Shown here piece after piece: positions 1 to 8,942 of a stretch of 64,000 nucleotides of DNA. The notes beneath the pieces were generated by a model. The model worked only from the letters and a program-made list of their open reading frames with translations, was not told the DNA's origin and did no database searches. Location of the stretch: contig NZ_CP151802.1 of the NCBI RefSeq assembly GCF_038446665.1, forward strand, positions 3,720,001 to 3,784,000, given 5' to 3'. Source of the DNA: Lysobacter sp. FW306-1B-D06B. GTDB taxonomy: Bacteria > Pseudomonadota > Gammaproteobacteria > Xanthomonadales > Xanthomonadaceae. A program made the translations under genes and the position numbers. Every line of letters begins with the position of its first letter. The stretch's first letter is position 1.

Positions 1-933
1 GGCCTGATGGCGATGTTCACCATGATGAACTCCGCGCGCCTGGGCGTCGGCCTGCAGGGACTGGGACTGTCCGAGCGTGCGTTGCAGAATGCGCTTCGCT
101 ATTCGCGCGAGCGCCTGCAGATGCGCGCGCTGTCGGGCGCCAAGCGGCCCGACAAGCCGGCCGATCCGATCATCGTGCACCCCGACGTGCGCCGCATGCT
201 GTTGACCTGCAAAGCGCTGATCGAAGGCGGCCGCCTGATGGGCTACGACGCGGCGCTGCAGGGCGACATTGCCGAACACGCCGCCGACGCGGGCGAACGC
301 AAGCAGGCTGACGCCATCGCCGGCTTCCTCACGCCGATCGTCAAGGCGTGCCTGACCGAATGGGGCGTGGAGTGCACCTATCACGCGTTGCAGTGCTTCG
401 GCGGCCACGGCTACATCGCCGAGCACGGCATGGAACAGCTCGCGCGCGATGCCCGCATCACCACGCTTTATGAGGGCACGACCGGCATCCAGGCCCTCGA
501 CCTGCTCGGCCGCAAGATCCTGCAGATGCAGGGCGTGGGCCTGAAGGGTTTCCTGGCGCAGGTGACGGCCTTCTGCGAAGAGCATGCGAACGATGGCGCA
601 CTGGCGGAGTTCATCGACCCGCTGCGCGAAAAGACGGCGCAGTGGCAGCAACTCACGCAGACGGCGACGGATCGCGCGTGCGAGAACCCGGACGAGATCG
701 GCGCTGCGTCCTACGACTACCTGATGTATTCCGGCTACGTCGTCCTCGCCTACTGGTGGGCCCGCGCGGTGGTCGCGGCGGAAGGCTCGTCGCATCCGCA
801 GGTGTTCAAGGCCGACAAGCGCGCGACGGCGCGCTTCTACTTCGCCCGCATCCTGCCGCGCACGCTCGCGCATGCAGCGGCCATGGAGAGTGGCGTGGCC
901 GGTCTGCCCGAGCTTCCCATCGAAGCGGCATGA
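1..933 (+). CDS. Acyl-CoA dehydrogenase, C-terminal part (5' truncated by window)
   Basis: The open frame runs in from before base 1, so only the last 310 or so residues are present. They match the C-terminal half of an acyl-CoA dehydrogenase, the FAD enzyme that makes the alpha,beta-double bond of acyl-CoA in beta-oxidation. Visible signs are the helical-bundle stretch with QCFGGHGYIAEHGMEQLARD and then TLYEGTTGIQALDLLGRK, whose Glu is the catalytic base in this family. About 140 residues follow that look like the extra C-terminal domain of the long bacterial acyl-CoA dehydrogenases (PF12806 type). The chain length the substrate needs cannot be told. The stop is TGA at 931-933, followed by a strong hairpin. 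Confidence 0.9.
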   Translation, partial: GLMAMFTMMNSARLGVGLQGLGLSERALQNALRYSRERLQMRALSGAKRPDKPADPIIVHPDVRRMLLTCKALIEGGRLMGYDAALQGDIAEHAADAGERKQADAIAGFLTPIVKACLTEWGVECTYHALQCFGGHGYIAEHGMEQLARDARITTLYEGTTGIQALDLLGRKILQMQGVGLKGFLAQVTAFCEEHANDGALAEFIDPLREKTAQWQQLTQTATDRACENPDEIGAASYDYLMYSGYVVLAYWWARAVVAAEGSSHPQVFKADKRATARFYFARILPRTLAHAAAMESGVAGLPELPIEAA

Positions 934-942
934 CCCGCACAG

Positions 943-966
943 CCCGCGGATCGCATGGTCCGCGGG
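943..966 (+). terminator. Hairpin after the acyl-CoA dehydrogenase gene
   Basis: A perfect 8-bp inverted repeat, CCCGCGGA/TCCGCGGG with an 8-base loop, starts 9 bases after the stop codon. There is no clear T tract, so it may be a weak terminator or a 3'-end stabiliser. Confidence 0.4.
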
Positions 967-973
967 CCTGAAG

Positions 974-1002
974 TACACAAAACGTAAACAATGGCGTATA
1001 AG
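974..1002 (+). promoter_or_regulatory. Candidate promoter for the HNH gene, near-leaderless
   Basis: TACACA at 974-979 and TATAAG at 997-1002 are separated by 17 bases and resemble sigma70 -35 and -10 boxes. The expected start of transcription, about 1008-1010, is only 4-6 bases before the ATG at 1014, so the mRNA would be almost leaderless. No Shine-Dalgarno sequence precedes that ATG. Confidence 0.4.
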
Positions 1003-1013
1003 CTGGTGTCCCG

Positions 1014-1676
1014 ATGGAGACCGATAGAGCGAAGCTACGCCTGGTCCGAACCGGAACCGATCTGGATCCGGCCCACCCCTCCTTCGCCCCGCGCGGCGCG
1101 ATCGACCGTCTCAATTCGGTTCGACTGCTATCACTGGACGCGCACGGGCGCGTACTCGACTGGATGAGCTGGCAGGACGCGACCTGCCTCTACGTGCGCG
1201 GTGCAGTCGCCTGGACACTGGGCGATCCGTGTTTGCAGGTGCACGGCGGCATCAGCCGGCACACCGGCGAGCAGAGCGTGATCGAACTGCATCCCATCGT
1301 GGCTGCGCGCAGCCATGCACGGACGCACGCGCTCGACCCCACCCCTGCCCTGACCAATGCCGCGTTGTTCGCACGCGACGGTTACCTGTGCCTGTACTGC
1401 GGCCACGACTTCAGCCGGCCGCATCTCACGCGCGACCACGTCATGCCCGTATCCAAGGGCGGTCGCGACATCTGGGAGAACGTGGTCGCGGCCTGCTTCC
1501 ACTGCAACTCGCGCAAGGGCAACCGCACGCCGCAGCAGGCCGGCATGCCGCTGCTGGCCGTGCCTTACCGGCCGAGCTGGGTCGAGCACCTGATCCTGTC
1601 CAACCGCAACATCCTCGCCGACCAGATGGCGTTCCTGCGCAGCCAGTTGCCGAAGAACGCGCGCGTGCAAGCGTGA
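1014..1676 (+). CDS. HNH endonuclease family protein
   Basis: This 220-residue protein has a C-terminal HNH nuclease domain. CLYCGHDF and CFHCNSRKGNRTP are the two zinc-binding Cys pairs, and TRDHVMPVSKGGRDIWENVV carries the catalytic His and the conserved Asn. The first 110 residues hold a less conserved module that I do not recognise. Such chromosomal HNH proteins are common in Proteobacteria; they are predicted to cut DNA, but their physiological targets are unknown. It stands alone between two unrelated genes, with no methyltransferase or intron features, so a restriction or homing role is not supported. The start at 1014 fits the promoter just upstream. Confidence 0.85.
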   Translation: METDRAKLRLVRTGTDLDPAHPSFAPRGAIDRLNSVRLLSLDAHGRVLDWMSWQDATCLYVRGAVAWTLGDPCLQVHGGISRHTGEQSVIELHPIVAARSHARTHALDPTPALTNAALFARDGYLCLYCGHDFSRPHLTRDHVMPVSKGGRDIWENVVAACFHCNSRKGNRTPQQAGMPLLAVPYRPSWVEHLILSNRNILADQMAFLRSQLPKNARVQA

Positions 1677-1838
1677 ATGCGGCAGGGACGTGACGCGTAT
1701 CGCGGTTTTGCCGAATCCCGCTTCTCGCGCGCCTACTGCCTGACCTAAAACGCTCAGATGCGACGCTCTGCGCGCGTTGACGACCGAGAGGGCGTCCGCA
1801 ACACTCGCCATCCATTGCAAAAATACGACGGATTCTCG

Positions 1839-2936
1839 ATGCGCCTGACCCTCGGCCTGACCGGCATGGACCCGACGACGGAGTCCGCTCTGCAGGCGGC
1901 CTTCCAGTCCGCGAACGACCGTCTTGGCCGCGCCTGGCAGCTGGTCCCCGACGCCGATGCCGACTACGTCATCGTCGACATGGACAGCATGTACGGCCCG
2001 ATGAGCTGGCTGCGCCTGCATGCAGCGGGCAAGAACGTGGTCGCGCTGACCGCTGCGCAGCGCACGCAGGCCGATTACCGGCTGGGCCAGCCGTTCGATG
2101 CCAACAGTGTCGGCAACCTGCTGCGCGACATCGCCTCGCAAGCCGGCATCACGATCGAAGCCCCGGTGGCGGCCGAACCCAAGCCGGCGGCACCGGCGCC
2201 TGTCGCGGCTGCACCTGCACCTCCGGTGCCTGCGCCGACGCCCGCACCCACACCCGCGCCCGTCCCGACGCCCGCGCCAGCACCGGTTGCAGCGCAGCAA
2301 CCCGTTGCGCCGCCGGCACCGGTCGAGGCGGCCCCGGTGGCCGTCGAGCCCGCGCGTGAAGTCGCACCGTCGATCGCCGAAGGCACCCTGCTCGACTGGA
2401 TCGCCAACGATCGCCTCAAGGGCCGCGTGCGCGTGCGAGGTGCCGAGGAAGGCCTGCTGCTCGATCTCGACCAGCGCGTCTATCACGGCCCTGCCGCGCT
2501 GAAGCCGTTGGCACGCCTGTTCGAAGGACGCCTGGAATCCATCGAGTTCGTACCCGTGGACGCAGCGACCTTCGCCAGCGAAAGCGCGCGACTGGGCGCG
2601 CCGATGCCGCTCTCGCGCCTGGTGTGGTTCGGCAGCCTCCTCGCCGGCAAGGGCACGCTGGCCGGCGAACACGACGCCAGCCGCCGCTACCTGATGGTCA
2701 AGTGGCCGCAGACCGAACGCGAGTACCCCAAGCACTTCCGCATCGCCACGGTGATGATGAAGGGCCCGGCGCTGGTGTCGGAAATCGCCGAAGCCAGCGG
2801 CGTGACGCCGGCCGAAGTGGCCGATTTCATCAATGCCAACCTTGCCACCGGTTTCGCCGAACCCGAGCGCGAACCCGAGCCCGTCGACCCGGGCAAGGCC
2901 GGAAGCGGCCTGTTCGGACGATTGCGCGGCCGCTGA
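1839..2936 (+). CDS. Conserved hypothetical protein with Pro/Ala-rich linker
   Basis: I do not recognise this 365-residue protein. An N-terminal domain of about 110 residues (LTLGLTGMDPTTESALQAA..., then YVIVDMDSM) looks like a degenerate receiver-type alpha/beta fold. A linker of about 65 residues follows that is almost entirely Pro, Ala and Val. The C-terminal region of about 180 residues ends in a helical segment (ALVSEIAEASGVTPAEVADFIN) resembling a winged-helix or DprA-tail-like unit, and then an acidic stretch. There is no signal peptide, so it is probably cytoplasmic. The ATG at 1839 is preferred: the frame opens at 1758, but the extra 27 residues are basic and look non-coding. It lies 102 bases before dxs on the same strand. 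Confidence 0.7.
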   Translation: MRLTLGLTGMDPTTESALQAAFQSANDRLGRAWQLVPDADADYVIVDMDSMYGPMSWLRLHAAGKNVVALTAAQRTQADYRLGQPFDANSVGNLLRDIASQAGITIEAPVAAEPKPAAPAPVAAAPAPPVPAPTPAPTPAPVPTPAPAPVAAQQPVAPPAPVEAAPVAVEPAREVAPSIAEGTLLDWIANDRLKGRVRVRGAEEGLLLDLDQRVYHGPAALKPLARLFEGRLESIEFVPVDAATFASESARLGAPMPLSRLVWFGSLLAGKGTLAGEHDASRRYLMVKWPQTEREYPKHFRIATVMMKGPALVSEIAEASGVTPAEVADFINANLATGFAEPEREPEPVDPGKAGSGLFGRLRGR

Positions 2937-3038
2937 GCCGACACAGCGGCGCTCATTGCGCCGCCATCTGAACAGGGTGTCGACGACACGCGGGGCGCGA
3001 TCCTTGCCCGCCCCCGACGACGGCGGGACAATGGCGTG

Positions 3039-4946
3039 ATGATCGACCCGCAACGTTATCCGCGCCTGTCCCGTATCCAGGTTCCCGCCGACCTGCGCCA
3101 GTTCCCCGAAGAGGAACTGTCCGCGATCGCCGAGGAGCTGCGCGCCTACCTGATCGAGCAGGTCGCCCTCGTCGGCGGCCACTTCGGCGCGGGTCTGGGC
3201 GTGATCGAACTCACCGTCGCCCTGCACTGGCTGTTCGAAACGCCGGTGGACCGCCTGGTGTGGGACGTGGGCCACCAGACCTACCCGCACAAGATCCTCA
3301 CCGGCCGTCGCGACATCATCCACACGGTCAAGCAGAAGGACGGCGTCGCGCCGTTCCCCAAGCGCGAGGAAAGCGAATACGACACCTTCGGCGTGGGCCA
3401 TTCGTCCACGTCGATCTCCGCCGCGCTGGGCATGGCGATCGCGTTGCAGCAGATGGGCGACGACCGCAAGGTCGTGGCCGTGATCGGCGACGGCGCGATG
3501 ACCGCCGGCATGGCGTTCGAGGCGCTGAACCACGGCGGCGGCATGGATCCCGAGCCGAACCTGCTGGTGATCCTCAACGACAACCAGATGTCGATTTCCG
3601 AGAACGTCGGCGGCCTGACGCAGATGCTCGGGCGCCTCACCGGCAGCCGCACGCTCAACGCGATCCGCGAAGGCGGCAAGCGCCTGCTGGGCGACAAGAA
3701 CAAGCCGGCGGCGAAGTTCGTCAAGCGCTGGGAAGAGCACTGGAAGGGCATGTTCGTGCCGTCCACGCTGTTCGAGGAAATGGGCTTCCATTACACCGGC
3801 CCGATCGACGGCCACGACCTGCCCGCGTTGCTGTCGGCGCTGAAGACGCTCAAGACCCTCAAGGGCCCGCAGCTGCTCCACATCATCACCACCAAGGGCA
3901 AGGGCTACGAGCTCGCCGAGGGCGACCAGATCGGCTACCACGCCGTCGGGCCGTTCGATCCCGAGAAGGGCCTGGTGAGCAAGCCCGGCGCGAAGAAGCC
4001 CACCTACACCGACGTCTTCGGCGAGTGGCTGTGCGACATGGCGGCCGTCGAACCGAAGCTGCTGGGCATCACCCCGGCGATGCGCGAAGGCTCCGGCCTG
4101 GTGCGCTTCAGCAAGGAATACCCGCAGCGCTACTTCGACGTCGCCATCGCCGAGCAACACGCCGTGACGCTGGCGGCGGGCATGGCGTGCGAAGGCGCAA
4201 AGCCCGTCGTCGCGATCTATTCGACGTTCCTGCAGCGCGGCTACGACCAGCTCGTGCACGACGTGGCGATCCAACACCTCGACGTGCTGTTCGCCATCGA
4301 CCGCGGCGGCGTGGTCGGCCCCGACGGCGCTACGCACGCGGGCAACCTCGACCTGAGCTACCTGCGCTGCGTGCCGAACATGGTCGTGATGGCGCCGGCC
4401 GACGAGAACGAATGCCGGCAGATGCTGAGCACCGGCTACCACCATGTTGGCCCCGCCGCCGTGCGTTATCCGCGTGGCACGGGCCCGGGCGTTGCGGTGC
4501 AGTCCACGCTCGACACGTTGCCCATCGGCAAGGCCGAAGTGCGTCGCAGTGGCTCGAAGATCGCGTTGCTCGCCTTCGGCGCGGTCACGCCGGCGGCGGA
4601 AGCCGTCGGTGCGGAGCTGGGCCTCACCGTCGTCAACATGCGTTTCGTGAAGCCGCTGGATCGCGCGCTCCTCCTCGAACTCGCGCGCAGCCATGAGGGC
4701 TTCGTCACGATCGAGGACAACGTGGTCGCCGGTGGCGCGGGATCGGGCGTGGCGGAACTGCTCGCCTCTGAAAACATCGTGCTGCCGATCCTGCATCTGG
4801 GCTTGCCCGACGAGTTCCAGCACCACGCCAGCCGCGAGCAGCTGCTGTCCGAATCGGGGCTGGATGTGGCGGGCATTCGCGACGCGGTACTCAAGCGCTG
4901 GCCGGAGCTGGGGCGCGCGAGCATCGCGGTGAGCGCCGCGGGGTAA
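3039..4946 (+). CDS. dxs: 1-deoxy-D-xylulose-5-phosphate synthase
   Basis: DXS condenses pyruvate with glyceraldehyde-3-phosphate to make 1-deoxy-D-xylulose-5-phosphate, the first and rate-limiting step of the MEP isoprenoid pathway. The 635-residue protein has the expected length. It shows the thiamine diphosphate motif [14 protein letters not shown]...LNDNQMSIS, the DXS-specific [14 protein letters not shown] segment, the transketolase pyrimidine domain ([33 protein letters not shown]), and the C-terminal transketolase domain. A GTG lies directly before the ATG at 3039; the ATG is the more likely start. The next gene on this strand is far away, so dxs appears to be monocistronic or the last gene of a short unit. 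Confidence 0.97.
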   Translation: MIDPQRYPRLSRIQVPADLRQFPEEELSAIAEELRAYLIEQVALVGGHFGAGLGVIELTVALHWLFETPVDRLVWDVGHQTYPHKILTGRRDIIHTVKQKDGVAPFPKREESEYDTFGVGHSSTSISAALGMAIALQQMGDDRKVVAVIGDGAMTAGMAFEALNHGGGMDPEPNLLVILNDNQMSISENVGGLTQMLGRLTGSRTLNAIREGGKRLLGDKNKPAAKFVKRWEEHWKGMFVPSTLFEEMGFHYTGPIDGHDLPALLSALKTLKTLKGPQLLHIITTKGKGYELAEGDQIGYHAVGPFDPEKGLVSKPGAKKPTYTDVFGEWLCDMAAVEPKLLGITPAMREGSGLVRFSKEYPQRYFDVAIAEQHAVTLAAGMACEGAKPVVAIYSTFLQRGYDQLVHDVAIQHLDVLFAIDRGGVVGPDGATHAGNLDLSYLRCVPNMVVMAPADENECRQMLSTGYHHVGPAAVRYPRGTGPGVAVQSTLDTLPIGKAEVRRSGSKIALLAFGAVTPAAEAVGAELGLTVVNMRFVKPLDRALLLELARSHEGFVTIEDNVVAGGAGSGVAELLASENIVLPILHLGLPDEFQHHASREQLLSESGLDVAGIRDAVLKRWPELGRASIAVSAAG

Positions 4947-5007
4947 ATTGTGTGCGGACGACGCGGGAGCGCCGTTACCTCGCGAAGTTCGTCAGCCCCG
5001 CCATGCT

Positions 5008-5105
5008 GTCATTCCCGCGAAGGCGGGAATCCAACTGTCCGTCGCCTCACCCTACGTCGCGCGTGACACCTCTGCGCCTTGGAACCCCGCCTTCGCGGGG
5101 ATGAC
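5008..5105. repeat. Pair of inverted REP-like palindromes
   Basis: Two copies of a short palindromic element face each other. The copy at 5008-5033 has core attcccgcgaaggcgggaat and ends in cca; the copy at 5080-5105 starts tgg and has core ccccgccttcgcggggatga. Each folds into a hairpin, and the pair lies between the convergent ends of dxs and the TraB/GumN gene. A third copy is at 47742-47766. This is the layout of REP doublets (BIME-like) in proteobacterial intergenic regions. Confidence 0.75.
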
Positions 5106-5139
5106 GGCATATGGGCATGACGGCACGGACGTGGCGCGG

Positions 5140-6219
5140 CTACCGGCCCGCCGGTGTTCGTTCTGGCGCCTTCTCTGACTTCACGTCTGACGCCTCTACC
5201 GGCGCCGCAGCCGACGGCCCCTCCACCGCATACCCCTTCGCCCGCAACTTCGCGACATAGCCATCGGGCTTGAGCAACTCCCGCATCGGCAACACCGCGA
5301 ACGTCACCCGGTTCTTCGCCAGCGCCGCTTCCGCCACGCCGATCCAGCGCGCTGCCACCTGCCCTTCGATGTCGCTCGTGCGCTTGCGCAGCACGCCGGA
5401 CTGCGCGGCCGCACGCAGGCAGGCTTCGTTCTGATCGGTGTAGGGCAGCGCCCTCAGCGCTTCCAGATCGCCCACCGCCCATGCATTGGCGCGCTCGCGC
5501 ATCGTGCCCAGGTCGGACTCCAACCGCTGCAGCGTCTTGGCGAAACAGTCCAGGTCCTCCAGCTTCGAGCTGCGGAACTCGTTCAGCGCCGCCTTCGGGT
5601 CCTGGATCATCACCGTCACCATGGTTTCGGTGCGCGGTACGTCATGGCGCTTCGCCAGTTTTTTCACGACGGGCCACACCACGCCACCCTGCCGCAGACC
5701 GATGTCCTCTATCGCTTCGTTGTACAGCTCCATCGCCGCCAGGATCGGGCGATAGAACTCCACCGAACGGTCATCGCCGATGTACTTGTCCTTGAGGACG
5801 AGCCATCGCGCGTACATTTCCGGCGGCACCACCTGCTGCAAGGTCTGCCCATCGGGATTCTTGCGCGCACCGAACGCCTTCGGCGCCAGCGCCAACTTGC
5901 CGAAGAACCCGAGGTCCGCATCAATACGCACGCCCGGGCCTTCGATCACCTCCTGCGACTGCGCGATCACCTTCTCGACATCGCGCGATTCCCATTCCAT
6001 GCGACGCGGCAACGGCGAAACCGTGCCGAGGATCCACAGCGTGTTCTCGCCACGTCGCACCTTCCACAGACCCGGCCCGGGCTGGATGCCGCTGACCACG
6101 AGCGGCGCGAGATCCCGTATCGGCGGTTCGGCTGGAAATGCCGGCGCGCCTTGCGCAGCGGCCGTTCCGGCGAAGGTAATGAACATTCCCGACAGCAGCA
6201 TCGCGACCCGGTGACGCAT
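5140..6219 (-). CDS. TraB/GumN family protein, exported
   Basis: The protein has 359 residues from the ATG at 6219, which is preceded by AGGGAG at good spacing. It begins with a typical signal peptide (MRHRVAMLLSGMFITFAGTAAA), so it is predicted to be periplasmic or surface-linked. The mature part opens with LWKVRRGENTLWILGTVSPLP, the conserved start of the TraB/GumN family (PF01963, related to Tiki-type metalloproteases). The usual GTxH is replaced here by GTVS, so the proposed metal ligand at this place is missing and catalysis is doubtful. The function is unknown. An upstream extension to 6264 is possible but would bury the signal peptide. Confidence 0.8.
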   Translation of the reverse strand: MRHRVAMLLSGMFITFAGTAAAQGAPAFPAEPPIRDLAPLVVSGIQPGPGLWKVRRGENTLWILGTVSPLPRRMEWESRDVEKVIAQSQEVIEGPGVRIDADLGFFGKLALAPKAFGARKNPDGQTLQQVVPPEMYARWLVLKDKYIGDDRSVEFYRPILAAMELYNEAIEDIGLRQGGVVWPVVKKLAKRHDVPRTETMVTVMIQDPKAALNEFRSSKLEDLDCFAKTLQRLESDLGTMRERANAWAVGDLEALRALPYTDQNEACLRAAAQSGVLRKRTSDIEGQVAARWIGVAEAALAKNRVTFAVLPMRELLKPDGYVAKLRAKGYAVEGPSAAAPVEASDVKSEKAPERTPAGR

Positions 6220-6303
6220 CTGCACTCCCTGTAGAAACATGGCGCGACGCATGCCGCGTCGCACGGGATGAATAGGACCGCGTCGCGCGGCGCTCGTTCC
6301 CGT

Positions 6304-6777
6304 TCAGTCCAGGCCCCGCGCGCCGGCACGTCGCAACGCAGCTTCGACATTGCCGCCCGGCTCAAGCAATGCGAACCCGTCCCACACGAACCCCGGCGCC
6401 ACGGTGCACGCAACCAACGTGTACGCGGACAACGGACGCGCGGATTGCCAGCGCCCCGCCCGCACCACATGCATCGCCGGCCCACCGCGCGCCGCGCTGT
6501 CCAGGCGCATCGTATCGAGTCGACCGCTTTCCACGTCGAACTCCTGCAGTTCCAGGGCACCGCCGTCCTGCCAGTGCCAGGTCTCGTCGGCATCGACACG
6601 GTGCCAGCGACTGACCTCGCCTTGCGACAGCAGGAACTGGATCGCGGTGAGCGCGGGGCGGCGGTGACCCGCGTGCTCCACCGTCACGGCCGACTCGTAG
6701 ACACGCCGGTAGTGGCCGCCTTCGGGGTGCGGCGCCAGGTGCAGTTGCGCGATGAGACGGTCGGCGGTCGGGTCCAT
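6304..6777 (-). CDS. Cupin, DUF985 family
   Basis: This 157-residue protein starts LIAQLHLAPHPEGGHYRRVYES, the hallmark of the DUF985 cupin family (PF06172). A barrel follows with TAIQFLLSQGEVSRWHRVDADETWHWQDG, where the His and Glu residues are the expected cupin metal or ligand positions. Substrates of the family are not established; sugar-related roles have been suggested. The start at 6777 is chosen because homology-like sequence begins there, although the frame is open back to 6918. It lies 85 bases upstream of the TraB/GumN gene on the same strand. Confidence 0.85.
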   Translation of the reverse strand: MDPTADRLIAQLHLAPHPEGGHYRRVYESAVTVEHAGHRRPALTAIQFLLSQGEVSRWHRVDADETWHWQDGGALELQEFDVESGRLDTMRLDSAARGGPAMHVVRAGRWQSARPLSAYTLVACTVAPGFVWDGFALLEPGGNVEAALRRAGARGLD

Positions 6778-6975
6778 CGGCGGATCGTAACGCCGTGCGC
6801 GGGGAGGTTCATGCGATGCACGAATCTGCCGTATCGCCGGATCGTTCAGCCTCACCCGCGACGCGCCACCCTGTCTGAGCTCCAGACGCGCCGGCCGCAT
6901 CCATTTGGGTGACTTCACCGGTTCCTAACCCCACTTGCCACAGATTCCGCAGCTCATGTGCATGAGGGGTGGAAG

Positions 6976-7161
6976 ATGGAGAAGTCGGCCGAACGAAACG
7001 TGCTGATCCAGGACCATGTCACCGTTGGCTTCGATGTCGTCAACCGCGACGGCATCCTGAATGGCTACGCCTGCAGTGCACCCTTTGTGATTGGATCGAT
7101 GGCCGGCGAACCAACTCGGGAAAGCGTCGTCGCCGCGAGAGAGGCGCCGGTGATTTCCTGA
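6976..7161 (+). CDS. Possible small hypothetical protein
   Basis: This 61-residue open frame has ATG at 6976 with gaggggtggaag just upstream, a reasonable ribosome binding site. The product resembles nothing I know and has no membrane segment. If it is not a gene, 6778-7248 is simply the divergent promoter region between the cupin gene and the DUF1801 gene, and I see nothing else in it apart from TATCCT at 7169-7174 as a possible -10 box for the downstream gene. Confidence 0.3.
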   Translation: MEKSAERNVLIQDHVTVGFDVVNRDGILNGYACSAPFVIGSMAGEPTRESVVAAREAPVIS

Positions 7162-7248
7162 GCGGTGCTATCCTCGCCCGCGCACCGCCCCAAGGACCAG
7201 GATGGCGCGCCGGCATGATGCCGCCCGCGCTCGAGAGGACGAGCCCGC

Positions 7249-7821
7249 ATGCCCGGCAAAACGACGCCCAGGAAGCCGGTGAAAGCCGCGACGAAGAAGA
7301 CCGCAGCGAAAGCCACATTGCCGCGCAAGGCCGCCACTCCCTCTGCTCGCAAGGTTGCGAAAAGTCCTACCAAAAAAACGGCGCGTTCGACGAAGCGTGA
7401 TGCCACGACGTCCGCAGACGCCGTCCCCCTGCTCTCCGGCGGCAATCCGCAGATCCCCAAGGGGTTCGGTGATGCTCCCGTGCAGGCGTACATCGCGGCG
7501 ATGCCGGGGTGGAAGAGCGCAGCCTGGCGTCGCCTCGACGCCCTCATCGAAGAAGCCGTTCCCGGCCTGCACAAGGCAGTGAAGTGGAACTCGCCGCTCT
7601 ACGGCGTCACCGAGGGCACCTGGTTCCTCGGCGTCCACTGCTTCACGCGCTACATCAAAGTGTCGTTCTTCAACGGCGCTGCGCTGCGCCCGGTTCCGCC
7701 CGGCAAGTCGAAGATGCCGCGCGTGCGCTACCTCGACATCCACGAAGACGACGCGATCGACGAGACGCAATTCGTCGCGTGGGTAAAGCAGGCCAGCAAG
7801 CTTCCCGGCGAACGGACGTGA
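7249..7821 (+). CDS. DUF1801 protein with N-terminal histone-H1-like tail
   Basis: The protein has 190 residues. Residues 1-55 are Lys/Ala/Thr-rich with repeated KKTA, RKAA and KSPTKK units, like bacterial histone-H1-like tails. Residues 70-190 form a DUF1801 (YdhG/YdeI-like, PF08818) domain with VQAYIAAMPGWKSAAWRRLDALI, AVKWNSPLYGV, WFLGVHCFTRYIKVSFFNGA and a final helix (IHEDDAIDETQFVAWVKQ). The domain has no known enzymatic activity. The basic tail suggests nucleic-acid binding, which is an inference. It lies 26 bases before a second DUF1801 gene, so the two are probably co-transcribed. Confidence 0.85.
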   Translation: MPGKTTPRKPVKAATKKTAAKATLPRKAATPSARKVAKSPTKKTARSTKRDATTSADAVPLLSGGNPQIPKGFGDAPVQAYIAAMPGWKSAAWRRLDALIEEAVPGLHKAVKWNSPLYGVTEGTWFLGVHCFTRYIKVSFFNGAALRPVPPGKSKMPRVRYLDIHEDDAIDETQFVAWVKQASKLPGERT

Positions 7822-7847
7822 CACGGACGAAGGATCACAACACCTCC

Positions 7848-8306
7848 ATGACGAAGGCCACGACCATGAAGAAGACCAACGGCACCGCGAAGGACGCGCA
7901 CGGCGAAGGCGATGCATCGCAGCTCATCGACGCCAGGATCAACGAGTTGGACGACTGGCGCGGCAAGACGCTCGCACGCGTGCGCAAGCTCATCCGCCAG
8001 GCGGATCCCGAAGTGGTCGAGGAATGGAAGTGGCGCGGCGTTCCCGTGTGGTCGCACGCCGGCATCATCTGCACCGGCGAGACGTACAAGAACTACGTGA
8101 AGATGACCTTCGCCAAGGGCGCATCGCTCGACGATCCCGCAGGCCTGTTCAACTCCAGCCTGGACGGCAACACGCGACGCGCCATCGACATCCACGAGGA
8201 TGATGAGATCGACGAGGCGGCGCTGAAGGCGCTGATCAAGGCAGCTGTGGCGTTGAATGCTTCCGGCAAGGCGAAAGCGAAGAGCACCGCGAAAGCTGCG
8301 AAGTAG
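7848..8306 (+). CDS. DUF1801 protein with C-terminal Lys/Ala tail
   Basis: This 152-residue protein is a paralogue of the gene before it. Its DUF1801 domain shows IDARINELDDWRGKTLARVRKLI, EEWKWRGVPVWSHAGIICTG, YVKMTFAKGASL and IDIHEDDEIDEAALKALIK. In contrast to the first copy, the basic tail is at the C terminus (GKAKAKSTAKAAK). Start candidates are ATG 7848 and ATG 7866; I chose the first. The frame is also open further upstream inside the preceding gene, but that stretch is not homologous. The role is unknown. The tandem arrangement suggests joint action or heteromer formation. Confidence 0.82.
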   Translation: MTKATTMKKTNGTAKDAHGEGDASQLIDARINELDDWRGKTLARVRKLIRQADPEVVEEWKWRGVPVWSHAGIICTGETYKNYVKMTFAKGASLDDPAGLFNSSLDGNTRRAIDIHEDDEIDEAALKALIKAAVALNASGKAKAKSTAKAAK

Positions 8307-8511
8307 GTGCCGACCGAACCGCCGGCTGGGCCGCCCCGCCGATTCGCAATAAGAAAAATTCAGATTGCTCTGATGTTCTGACAGGAGCTGTCCCGCGATC
8401 CTGTGCCCTGACGGACCTGCTTTCCCCGGACTTCTCCGGCCAGGCCTGTCCTCGCCGCCCGACACAGGGCGGCGATCCAATCCAAGGCGCACACACGCGC
8501 AGGGACAGGAC

Positions 8512-8832
8512 ATGAAGCGGACCTACATTGCGATTCTCGCCGTGGCATGCACGGCGATGATGGCGAGCGCGCACGCCTCCGGCGGCCACATCACATTCGT
8601 CGGCAGTGTCATGTCACCGACGTGCGCGCCGACCGCCATCGAGATTCCCACCCATGAGGTACCGAAGGACATCCGCACACAGTGTCCGAAGAGCCCGGCC
8701 CCCACCCACTACACCTTGCACCTGCAGCCCGCCCCATCGTTGAAGTCGGCTCTGCTCGCGTACTACGACGGCTACGTCCGGGCCAATGGCAACGGTCAAC
8801 CGGCATGGATCGCCACGCAGACTTATGAGTGA
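8512..8832 (+). CDS. Small secreted hypothetical protein
   Basis: This is a 106-residue protein with a clear signal peptide (MKRTYIAILAVACTAMMASAHA). The mature start GGHITFVGSVMSPTC resembles the first strand of chaperone-usher (type 1) pilins, and a second Cys about 20 residues on could pair with the first. The protein is too short for a full pilin, and no usher or chaperone gene is nearby, so the identity is open. AGGGACAGGA directly upstream of the ATG is a good ribosome binding site. The 205 bases before it hold no clear gene, only GC-rich inverted repeats. Confidence 0.6.
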   Translation: MKRTYIAILAVACTAMMASAHASGGHITFVGSVMSPTCAPTAIEIPTHEVPKDIRTQCPKSPAPTHYTLHLQPAPSLKSALLAYYDGYVRANGNGQPAWIATQTYE

Positions 8833-8942
8833 GCACGGTGCAGACGCCTGGAGGCAGGCGCGCAACAACCCTACAGCGGGTGATGCGGAAGGAATTTCCA
8901 GACTGCTCCGCAGACCGCGGAGAGAAGTTTGACTGCAACAAT

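Noticed and set aside
1014..1676. HNH gene as homing endonuclease or restriction enzyme
   Set aside because: No intron, intein or methyltransferase is nearby, and the gene is a normal chromosomal unit.
1131..4826. Very long open frame on the minus strand opposite dxs
   Set aside because: It is antisense to dxs and its neighbour, its composition is rich in His, Arg and Gln as expected for the reverse frame of GC-rich genes, and it shows no domain.
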